NCBI GenBank assembly: GCA_017309115.1
Contig: JAFLEF010000006.1
Location: 146,993-210,992, forward strand
DNA from: Verrucomicrobiota bacterium
GTDB taxonomy: Bacteria > Verrucomicrobiota > Verrucomicrobiia > Limisphaerales > UBA9464
Direction: 5' to 3'
DNA: 64,000 bases
Part shown: piece after piece, positions 52,566 to 60,400 of the stretch
Layout: each line of letters starts with the position of its first letter
Numbering within the stretch: the stretch's first letter is position 1
The notes under the pieces: generated by a model
The model's database searches: none
What the model was told of the DNA's origin: nothing
The model's input: the letters and a program-made list of their open reading frames with translations, nothing else
Position numbers and translations under genes: made by a program

Positions 52566-53647
52566 ACGGCATAGCCGAACAGTCACTACTCGCTCTCCCG
52601 GACGGAAGCCGAGCCAAACCTCGAAAGGTCCGGGAGTATCGGTTTCTTGCCCCGGCCCAACCGACCATCGTCTTCGATAGCTTCTGGCATCTGGCCGCGG
52701 AACGTCAGCGCATCTTCTTCGCGCGACTGCGCGGCGAGCCGTCCCCGTGGAGCCGCGACCCGATCCTCCAAGCGCACAAGTTCACGAACGCATACCGTGC
52801 CTCCGACCGCGTGAGCCAATACCTGATCCGTGAGGTAATTTATAAAGGGAGCCAGTCGCCGGAGGAAGTCACCTTCCGGACGTTGCTGTTCAAGTTGTTC
52901 AACCGCATCGAGACCTGGGAGCGCCTAAGCCAACATCTCGGCCCTTTGACTTGGGATGAGTTCAAGCCAGATGCCTGCACCGCGGTGCTCGACGCGGCGA
53001 TGGCTGAAGGTGAACGGGTCTATTCGGCGGCCTACATCATGCCCTCAGGCGGACGTCAGGCCAAGCTAGCCCGGAAGCACACGATGCACCTGTCCCTTTT
53101 AGGCCGAATGATGCGCGAAGACCTGCCGGGACAGCTCGAGCGGGCAAGCAACATGGAGGAGGCGTTCACGATCCTACGCGGCTACCCGACTATCGGAGAT
53201 TTCCTCGCCTACCAATATGTCACGGACTTGAACTACGGTCCGCATTTGGATTTCACCGAGATGGAGTTCGTAATTCCCGGACCGGGCGCGCGTGACGGCA
53301 TCCATAAGTGCTTTTCGGACACGGGCGGCCTCACTGAACCCGAGTTGATCCGATTGGTTGCCCAGCACCAGCGAGATTGCATGAAGGTGGCGGAGGTTGA
53401 GTTCAGAGACCTTTGGGGTCGGCCGCTCCAGTTGATTGATTGCCAGAACTTGTTCTGCGAGGTCAGCAAATATGCCCGAGTGGCCCACCCGGAGGTGGCG
53501 GGACGAACTGGCCGCACCCGGATCAAGCAGTTGTTTTCGCCCGGTCGTTCGCTTCTAACGCCGTGGTATCCGCCAAAATGGAAGCTGAACAGCCGCATCA
53601 AGGAGGACTTCCCCGATGTTCCGAACCGCTCAAGCAACAAGCGCTGA
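52562..53647 (+). CDS. Putative 5-hydroxymethyl-dU DNA kinase / thymine hypermodification enzyme
   Basis: A 361-residue protein whose central helical region FDSFWHLAAERQRIFFARL, then FTNAYRASDRVSQYLIREVIY and LLFKLFNRIETWE, matches from memory the helical family seen in the predicted 5-hmdU DNA kinase and alpha-glutamyl/putrescinyl-thymine pyrophosphorylase group of phage DNA hypermodification. Conserved C-terminal blocks are HLDFTEMEFVIPGPGARDG and LIDCQNLFCEVSKYAR. It has no P-loop. If right, it acts on hydroxymethylated thymine in DNA or nucleotide form. It overlaps the kinase upstream (ATGA) and the TS gene downstream by 32 bp. Confidence 0.7.
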   Translation: MNGIAEQSLLALPDGSRAKPRKVREYRFLAPAQPTIVFDSFWHLAAERQRIFFARLRGEPSPWSRDPILQAHKFTNAYRASDRVSQYLIREVIYKGSQSPEEVTFRTLLFKLFNRIETWERLSQHLGPLTWDEFKPDACTAVLDAAMAEGERVYSAAYIMPSGGRQAKLARKHTMHLSLLGRMMREDLPGQLERASNMEEAFTILRGYPTIGDFLAYQYVTDLNYGPHLDFTEMEFVIPGPGARDGIHKCFSDTGGLTEPELIRLVAQHQRDCMKVAEVEFRDLWGRPLQLIDCQNLFCEVSKYARVAHPEVAGRTGRTRIKQLFSPGRSLLTPWYPPKWKLNSRIKEDFPDVPNRSSNKR

Positions 53648-54623
53648 CGGCCTCTGGCTCCAGGCCCACGAATGGTTCAAGAATGGCACCGCCGTAGTTT
53701 CGGAGGGTGGCCGCGATGGTCGCACGCGGGAGGTTCTTCATGCTGCCCTCAGCCTATCCGATCCTCGTCAACGTTGGATTGCTTCCCGCGAACCAGCCAT
53801 GAACCCCGCGTTCGCATTGGCCGAGGTTGTGTGGATTGTTCAAGGACGTGAGGATTCGGAGTTTGTGAACTATTTCAATCCGCGTCTGCCCGACTTTGCA
53901 GGTGACGGTCCGACCTATCACGGCGCGTATGGTCATCGACTCCGCCAAAGGCTGGGGGGCGATCAGCTAAAGCAAGCCGCCGCGGCGCTCCATTCAAACC
54001 CCGGCAGCCGCCAGGTGGTGCTCCAGATTTGGGATGCAGCCAGGGATTTGCCCTTAGGGGATGGCCATCCGCGCGCTAAAGATATCCCCTGCAATGTCGC
54101 GGCGATGCTTAAAGTTCGGTATGGCCGGTTGGAATGGACGCAGGTGATGCGCAGCAATGATTTAGTCCGTGGCTTACCTCACAACATCGTGCAATTCACC
54201 TCCCTCCAAGAAGTCATGGCTGGTTGGCTCGGTTTGGAGGTCGGGAGCTACAATCACCTGAGTGACAGTCTCCATATCTATGAGAGCGAATTCCCAAGCG
54301 TCGATAAGGTTCGGGGCCTTTCCTTGCCGGCGAACGTAGAAGACCTCCGCCTATCGCTTCCTCAATCGGAAGCGGTCTTCGGTCAGTTGGAAGAAAACGT
54401 GGCGCAAATGGTTGACACGCGAAATTCTCCAGATGAGTTAATTCGACAGCTGTCCAGTTCAGGTCTCGCCACTCCGTATCGGAACTGGCTGGCAATTCTT
54501 ACGGCCGACGCTTGTCGCAGAAGGAACGAGGCGACGGCGGCGAATGACGCGGCTGAAAGATGCTCCAACCCTTCATTGCGGTTCTTATGGCAACGCTGGT
54601 TGGACCGTCGCAAATGCCGATAG
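53616..54623 (+). CDS. Thymidylate synthase / dUMP hydroxymethylase homologue
   Basis: A 335-residue member of the TS superfamily with a full active site: Cys159 in DIPCNVAAML, Arg179-Ser180 and Asp182 in MRSNDLVRGLPHN, Asn190 in the base-recognition position, and His220/Tyr222 in DSLHIYESE. All spacings match E. coli TS (Cys146, Arg166, Asp169, Asn177, His207, Tyr209). Asn rather than Asp at the Asn177 position favours dUMP over dCMP. Whether it adds a methyl or a hydroxymethyl group cannot be decided from motifs. A strong ribosome-binding site AAGGAGG (53601-53607) precedes ATG 53616. Confidence 0.88.
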   Translation: MFRTAQATSADGLWLQAHEWFKNGTAVVSEGGRDGRTREVLHAALSLSDPRQRWIASREPAMNPAFALAEVVWIVQGREDSEFVNYFNPRLPDFAGDGPTYHGAYGHRLRQRLGGDQLKQAAAALHSNPGSRQVVLQIWDAARDLPLGDGHPRAKDIPCNVAAMLKVRYGRLEWTQVMRSNDLVRGLPHNIVQFTSLQEVMAGWLGLEVGSYNHLSDSLHIYESEFPSVDKVRGLSLPANVEDLRLSLPQSEAVFGQLEENVAQMVDTRNSPDELIRQLSSSGLATPYRNWLAILTADACRRRNEATAANDAAERCSNPSLRFLWQRWLDRRKCR

Positions 54624-54976
54624 ACTCAACCAGGGTTACTGGCGTAAGCCAATTCGGGCGGCCACCCGCAACCTGATCTATACGCAAGTAGCTGATCTAG
54701 AATTTGGAGGCGGCGGGAGTTGAAGCCAAACCAGGCACTTCGGGACGGCGACGTAAACATGCGTCACAGGCCCGTAAATAGGGCGCAGAGTGCGCAATCC
54801 ACTTTTCCGGCACTCGGTCGTTATTCCGAACCGTTCCGAAGAAAGTCTGTTCGGTTTTGTTCGGTAAACTCTGCCCGACCGAAGGCCGCGCCCGCCCCGC
54901 GTTCGGAACCTTTCGCAACCTGCGGCCCGAGAGGTTTCAAGCGCCAACCGCTTCACCTGTAGACAGAGGTTGCCGC
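54624..54976. other. Intergenic region after the operon, with clustered CCGAAC words
   Basis: About 350 bp without a gene. Between 54820 and 54912 the hexamer CCGAAC (either strand) recurs several times, including ATTCCGAAC and TGTTCGG twice, similar to the repeats at the integrase start. No terminator or tRNA-like attachment core was found. Confidence 0.45.
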
Positions 54977-54998
54977 AGTATGCTAAATGTAGCATACT
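54977..54998 (+). promoter_or_regulatory. Perfect palindromic operator of higBA
   Basis: AGTATGCTA-N4-TAGCATACT, a perfect 9-bp inverted repeat centred 12 bp before the higB ATG (55000). Autoregulatory HigA operators have this form, so it is most likely the antitoxin binding site. Confidence 0.75.
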
Positions 54999-54999
54999 G

Positions 55000-55383
55000 A
55001 TGGTGGATGAGTCGAAACCCGAAAAGCCGCTCTTCTGGATTGGCCGGTCCTATGACGACCTGTTGGACTGCCCGGAGGAGGTCCGCCGCACCTTCGGATT
55101 CGCGCTGGGCCTGGCCCAACAGGGCGGCAAGTTCGTCGATGCCAAGCCGCTCAAAGGCTTCGGCGGGGCCGGGGTACTCGAAGTCGTCGAGGACTGGCAG
55201 AGCGACACGTTTCGCTGTGTTTACTCGGTCAGATTCGCCGGGGCGGTCTAGGTGCTGCACACCTTTCAGAAGAAGTCCAAGACCGGTAGCAAAACCCCGA
55301 AGCAGGAGATCGATCTGGTGAAGGTACGGCTGAAAGCCGCCGAAGAGCATTACCAGGAATGGATCAAAAAAGGAACTCAATGA
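55000..55383 (+). pseudogene. higB: HigB-type (RelE/phage Gp49-like) toxin gene, interrupted by an in-frame amber codon
   Basis: The frame reads MVDESKPEKPLFWIGRSYDD and DCPEEVRRTFGFALGLAQQG, a HigB/Gp49 toxin. It meets TAG at 55249-55251 exactly where the family has Tyr (VYVLHxFQKKS), then continues VLHTFQKKSKTGSKTPKQEI and EHYQEWIKKGTQ to TGA 55381-55383. Only one base change (TAC or TAT to TAG) is needed, so this is a recently disabled toxin, unless the amber is suppressed. The original stop overlaps higA by 4 bp (ATGA). Confidence 0.85.
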
Positions 55384-55706
55384 AAACCACCATCCGCCCT
55401 AGCAGCGCCAACGTTTTCGCCGATCTCAAGCTGCCCGACGCCGACGAACTCCACGCGAAGGCGCAGATCGCCTACCAGATTTGCCGCATCCTCGAAGAGC
55501 GCAAACTCACGCAGAAGGCGGCGGCCCAGCTGCTCGGCATCGACCAGCCCAAAATCTCCGCGCTGCTCCGCGGCAAGCTCGAAGGGTTCTCCTCCGACCG
55601 CCTGTTCCGCTTTCTCAATGCCCTCGACCGGGACATCGAGATTGTCATCAAGCCCATCGGCAAACGCAGCGGCCTCCCCGGCATCCGCGTCCTGGCCCTC
55701 GCGTGA
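55380..55706 (+). CDS. higA: HigA-type antitoxin (XRE HTH)
   Basis: A 108-residue antitoxin starting MKTTIRPSSANVFADLKLPD and containing an HTH (RKLTQKAAAQLLGIDQPKISALLRG). This layout, with the DNA-binding domain in the C-terminal half, matches the antitoxins of the HigBA/Gp49 pair. It is intact and follows the broken toxin, overlapping its stop by 4 bp. Transcription from the palindromic operator upstream should be autoregulated. The gap to 55952 has no gene; an inverted repeat CCTGAT/ATCAGG lies at 55743-55764. Confidence 0.88.
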   Translation: MKTTIRPSSANVFADLKLPDADELHAKAQIAYQICRILEERKLTQKAAAQLLGIDQPKISALLRGKLEGFSSDRLFRFLNALDRDIEIVIKPIGKRSGLPGIRVLALA

Positions 55707-55888
55707 TTTCCCGGCCTGCCGCCTCCTCGCGCTCGCAAATTTCCTGATAAGTTTCCTCATCAGGCAATTTCAGAACGACGCCCTATCAGGCCCAAAGCCC
55801 ATTCTACACCCCTGCCGAAAGAGACTCCGATTCCCTGCTTTATCAGAATCCCTTCCCTCCAACACCCTTTCTGGGCCGATAACAGGCT

Positions 55889-55918
55889 TTGCGCATTCCC
55901 TGGCATCTGTGGTACACT
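55889..55918 (+). promoter_or_regulatory. Candidate promoter of parDE
   Basis: TTGCGC (55889-55894), an 18-bp spacer and TACACT (55913-55918), 33 bp before the parD ATG. Both hexamers are only partial matches to consensus. Confidence 0.4.
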
Positions 55919-55951
55919 GCTTCCAACGACCGATTTTGGAGCAAAGCCATC

Positions 55952-56230
55952 ATGAACATCTCGATCACCCCGGAACTGGAAAAATTCGTTCAGCAGGAAG
56001 TCAAAACCGGCCTCTACCAGTCGGCCAGCGAAGTCATTCGCGCCGCCCTCCGCCGCCTCAAGGAGGACAAGGAGCGCAAACCGCGCTTCATGGTTTCAAC
56101 CAAGGAGGAACTGCAGGAGAAACTGCTCGAAGGCATCGAACAACTGGACCGCGGCGAGGGGATTCCCGCCGATCAGGTCTTCGCCGAACTCAAAACCCGC
56201 AGCGCCCAGCGCCGCCGTCGTCATGCCTGA
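55952..56230 (+). CDS. parD: ParD-type antitoxin
   Basis: A 92-residue antitoxin with an N-terminal ribbon-helix-helix (MNISITPELEKFVQQEV and YQSASEVIRAALRRLKED), the ParD type, followed by a C-terminal toxin-binding tail rich in charged residues (EELQEKLLEGIEQLDRG). It overlaps parE by 8 bp. The in-frame longer start upstream is rejected because the family begins at MNISI. Confidence 0.92.
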   Translation: MNISITPELEKFVQQEVKTGLYQSASEVIRAALRRLKEDKERKPRFMVSTKEELQEKLLEGIEQLDRGEGIPADQVFAELKTRSAQRRRRHA

Positions 56231-56546
56231 GGTACTCGTTTCCCCAGCCGCCCGCGCCGACTTGATCGCCCAATGGGATTTTTTCGCCGCCGAAGTGGGC
56301 AACGCGGCCTTGGCTGACCGCTTTGTCGGCTGCGCCCAAGCTACCTTCAACACGCTTGCCCGCAGTCCTGGACTCGGGCGCCTTCGCCCGTTCCCGATTC
56401 CCAAAACCGAAGGTCTCCGTTCGTGGAAAGTCGCCGATTTTCCCAAACATCTGGTCTTCTACCGTAAACTTCCCGACAACGCCGGCATCGAAATTGTCCG
56501 CGTCATTCACGGCGCGCGAGATCTGGAAGCCCAGTTCGGCAAGTGA
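56223..56546 (+). CDS. parE: ParE-type toxin
   Basis: A 107-residue RelE/ParE fold toxin. The pattern VLVSPAARADLIAQWDFFA, RSPGLGRLRPFPIPKTEGLRSWKV and LVFYRKLPDNAGIEIVRVIHGARDLE is that of ParE, which in characterised cases inhibits DNA gyrase. Unlike the neighbouring higB it is uninterrupted, so an active pair is expected. It starts inside parD (8-bp overlap). Confidence 0.9.
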   Translation: MPEVLVSPAARADLIAQWDFFAAEVGNAALADRFVGCAQATFNTLARSPGLGRLRPFPIPKTEGLRSWKVADFPKHLVFYRKLPDNAGIEIVRVIHGARDLEAQFGK

Positions 56547-56629
56547 ACTGGGCGGACCAACTTCGCCTCCGCTGATGGTGGGTCTTGCTGCACTGGGCCG
56601 GTCATCCGGCAGGAGTTCGGCGTACTGAC

Positions 56630-56916
56630 ATGCCAAGATTGACGGCCAGGAAGGGGCACCGCTCAAATGCCCACACATAGTTTAGGCCGTCGCATCCCTG
56701 ACCGAGGACGAACCGGGTGTGGAGAGTGAAAGAACCTCCGAGCACACCCCTGGTTGACCGGAACAGCGCTCCGAGTCGGGCAAGGCGTTGGGGTGTTCAG
56801 TCAGAAGTAGGCAAGCTTCCCTGCACACCAGCAGGGTTCGTAGCCGAGAAGCGGTCTCAAACGCCAAAGCACTTTTCCTGGCACCACGAGTGCTATGGTT
56901 GGCGCGTCGGGTTCAC
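56630..56916 (+). repeat. Dispersed repeat, copy C
   Basis: The longest copy, starting with CATGCCAAGATTGACGGCC and including GTTTAGGCCGTCGCATCCCTG, GTGTGGAGAGTGAAAGAACC, GGCAAGGCGTTGGGGTGTTC and a terminal segment GGCACCACGAGTGCTATGGT. It lies in the gap 56547-57058, which holds no gene. ORFs across it are rejected as artefacts of the repeat. Confidence 0.85.
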
Positions 56917-57016
56917 TTTTCAATATCCTCAACTCGCCTGCTCCTAAACTCATCCTCCAAGCTTACCCTCCCAATCCACTCTGGAGAGTGGTGCTCGGCG
57001 TGACGCTTACTTTATT

Positions 57017-57055
57017 CTGGCACCACGAGTGCGATGGTTGGCGCGTGGAGTTCAC
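57017..57055 (+). repeat. Terminal fragment of the dispersed repeat
   Basis: A second copy of the end of the repeat (CTGGCACCACGAGTGCGATG and GGTTGGCGCGTGGAGTTCAC), 138 bp after the end of copy C. It also resembles the end of copy A, so partial duplication of the element's end has occurred here. Confidence 0.8.
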
Positions 57056-57058
57056 ATC

Positions 57059-57460
57059 TCAACGACCACTCCTCCACAACTCAACCCGGTCCCATATCAA
57101 CATATAAATGTAAACATTCCAAACTACCCAGCATAAGACATAAACACTTGATAGCGCACCAACAAAACCATGCTGCAGTTGCAACATAGATGAAAAGTCG
57201 TAAAAAACAAAAAGGTATAGTATTCCTGATATGCTATTACAAAGCATCAATGCAAATACCACAATCCAGCCACGTCCACTCCACACAAGAGCCATAATCG
57301 GCCAGCAAACAAACATGACTCCCCACGGTGCACCAAACGATGCAATAGCTAGATTAACAGGATTGCTAATTGAAATTGCACCGCCCAATAAATAAGTAAT
57401 GACACTAAACAATATTCCGAAGTAAACTTTCATGGTCCTATTTGTTTGCTGATCACTCAT
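57059..57460 (-). CDS. Small membrane protein, candidate immunity protein of the RHS toxin
   Basis: A 133-residue protein of about four transmembrane helices (VYFGILFSVITYLLGGAI, GVMFVCWPIMALVW, WIVVFALMLCNSISGILYLFVF, VYVLCWVVWNVYIYMLIW). It lies directly downstream of the giant RHS gene on the same strand and overlaps its stop by 8 bp, the usual arrangement of an RHS toxin and its immunity gene. It is AT-rich compared with the backbone. The ATG at 57460 is used; ATG 57433 is possible. Homology is not known to me. Confidence 0.6.
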   Translation of the reverse strand: MSDQQTNRTMKVYFGILFSVITYLLGGAISISNPVNLAIASFGAPWGVMFVCWPIMALVWSGRGWIVVFALMLCNSISGILYLFVFYDFSSMLQLQHGFVGALSSVYVLCWVVWNVYIYMLIWDRVELWRSGR

Positions 57461-60400
57461 CGATCGTTTTCTGATACTCGTGAGAGTAGTACCATGCGAC
57501 ATGGTCCGGCCCGAAGGCGTTTATGGTAGCGGAGTAGACATTTCTAGATCTCCCAACTTCACTGCCCTTCTTGCGCAAGAGAGAACTCAAAGTCCCCCGA
57601 ATCTCATCCCAAGGTAATTTACGTCCACAATAAGCATACGACCCGACGGGAATCATCGCGTAAATTGCCTGTGCCGCATTTAGAGCTAAATTTGGGCGAA
57701 GAAAGGGGTAGTCTGGGCGGCTTCCAAAAGGCCCGTGCCCTATTAAAGGCAGCTGGGGCTTGGTATAATGCCTCCATTCTGGGTGAACCTCCAGAGAATT
57801 CACAAACCTAGTTTGGTCTGCCGAAAAACCATTGTGGGCAAAAGTGTCGGCGAAAGTATGCAAATTTGCACCAAGTGTTAATAAGTCGGACTCATTATTG
57901 CCCCGCAGCATACTTAACGAATATTGCAAGGCATTCAACGCTTGCGATTCTGCTATCGGTGTGCCAAGAAAACGGGTAGATCCCGGAAAGTGGTACATTC
58001 GCAATAGGTCGTAATCACCCGTGGGGCTCCAAAATCCATGCATTCCTAACCGTATGGGATCAGTTAAAGGATCGTTATCGACATGCTGAGACCAGTTTGC
58101 AATCGCTTTTGAATCAGGACCGTATCCAGAGGCTAAAAACAAATACTGAATAATGTAGAAATGAAAGTCGATTTGGTAGAGGCCATTGGGATCAACAGCG
58201 TTAGCGGGGTGGTTTCCGACAAACGAATACATAGAATCATCATCATGTTCCCCAGATGGGTCCCTACTGATCCACCGTCCCAAGGTTGGTTGGTAATACC
58301 GGTATCCGAAGTATAGAAGCCCGGATTCTGTTTCGGCGGCTTTTGTCGAGAACCTAAAGGGATTGGCGGCAGCCCGGGGGCCAGTCATCCTCAAAGTTTC
58401 GCCAAAGGTCGAGTAGTCGTAATTGGCGGTGGTTGCACCGCTTGCCCCATCCACCAGCCCGATTACGTTGCCACTACCGTCGTAAGCTGCGAATTGGGCA
58501 TCTCCGCCGACGGGCTTTACAAACACCAACCCTCCCACCCCTCCGGCACCCTCCAGTGATCCGCTGAGGTCGCTGCCCCAAAGATAGCTCTGCAACAAGG
58601 CGTTGGCACTCAGTCCATTAAGTTCTGCCACTACATTCCACCCATCCAACACGAACCTGACGTCGCTAACCATTGTGTACGTGCTGTTGTTCCCGTTCGA
58701 CACTCTCTTCCGTATCCGCCGCCCTTGGTCGTCGTAATCGCACTGCAACCGCTGACCGGGCACTCCGGCAACATAAGCCGCCGCTACGGTGTCCATCTGT
58801 ACTAAGCGGTTCTCGGCATCCCAAGTGTAAGTCCACCGGCCATCGCCAGTCAGGTTGCCGTCGAAATCGTACGTGAAGGATTCTGGCGTGGGCGGCACGT
58901 ATAGCTTCCGGCCGGTGGCACTGCCGCCACCGCTGGTGGTAACGTCCACATTCTGCCAAGCCGGCGCACCGCCGCTGATTGTGAGCTCATGGCGGAAATA
59001 CTCTCCTCTCCGCCAAGCAGTCGTGCCGTTAACGGTGACACTACTGCTCGCCGCCGCTAATCCAAGGATGTCTGCGTAGCGACTGCCGCTCGAGGACCGA
59101 CTGCTGTACTGGTTGAGGCTGTTCACCCCATAGGTTTCGAGCCGAAGGTTCGCACCATCAGCATCGCCACCACGCTTGGCGTTGCTGCGGTTACCGATGG
59201 TGTCGAAGGTATACTCGAACTGCTGACCCGGGACCGGCGACCCGTCGCCGAAATACTGTTTGCCGGAAACGACCTGCCCAAGGCTATCGTAGGTATAAAC
59301 CCTGACGCTGCCGTCCGCGAACATTTGCCGCGTACGTTGATTCACATCGTTGTACTGATAGCCCGTTCCAAGCGGCAGCGAACCGCCCAACTGCGGCTGG
59401 GCCGTGACGCCTTGAAGCCGGTTAAGGAAATCGTAACTACGCGTCGTTACCAACCGCGTCGTCGTGCCTTGCTTCATCGTCACTGACTCGGCAAGCGGAC
59501 TATTCGCCAGGTACGTGTAGGTAGCGGAATAGGTGCCATCGCTGACGTTCGTCAATCGCGAAGCCCCGTCATAACCGAGCGAGTAGCCCAGGGCCGCAGG
59601 GCTCGAGTCCAACGAGAAGGTCGAACGCCGCAACAGACTATCATAGGTCAGGGTGGTCGTACGTCCCGCCAACGGGTGGGTGCCGGCGTAGGATTCTGTC
59701 AATGGATTGTGTTGCAGATCGAAAGTGCGGTTCACCGACCACGTCCCACCCAATGCTACGGAGGAAACCGTGGTCTGACATCCATGTCGGTCGTAGCCGT
59801 AGGTGATGTCCGGAGTGAGGCTGCTGTCATTGTTGTAGGTTAGCGTCTCCACATCGCCCGCCTTGTTGTAGGTCCAAACCGCCTCCACTCGCGGACTACC
59901 CCGCGCCCACTGCCGCTTCTGCAACCGTCCCGAAGGCAGGTAAGTATAATCCGGCCCCCTATTATCGGCGAAACGCTTGTTATTCAACCAGCCGCGGTAC
60001 TCATCGTAATTCCATGTAGTGGTGTCAGCTGTGCCGGGACTAACCCAATTTCCGCTGAAGTTGCGGTAGGTCTTCTGGGTCTTTAGCCGCCCTTGTCCAT
60101 CATAGGCATATTCCACCGGATACGTCTGGGAGCCCCAAGATCGCTTTAGCAATCCCGTCGGGTAGTAATCGCTTAAGGTAACTGTGCCGTCGGGTCGCGT
60201 CACCTGCTTTACCCGACCCAGATTGTCATACTCCGTCTGCGTGGTCTGTGCCGGCTGGCCATTGCCGGGCGGGGGCGTGGTCACCGCCCTTACCTGATCG
60301 GCGTTATCGTAAGTAACGACAGTGGATCCGTTGCGGGCATCAGTAACCTTCCATTGACGCCCATGGGCATCATAAATATATGATACCGCACCAATCTGCG

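Noticed and set aside
53616-54623. dCMP hydroxymethylase
   Set aside because: The residue that selects the base is Asn, as in dUMP-using enzymes, not Asp.
54720-54962. 80-residue ORF in the gap after the modification operon
   Set aside because: No motif, no start signal and overlap with clustered CCGAAC words.
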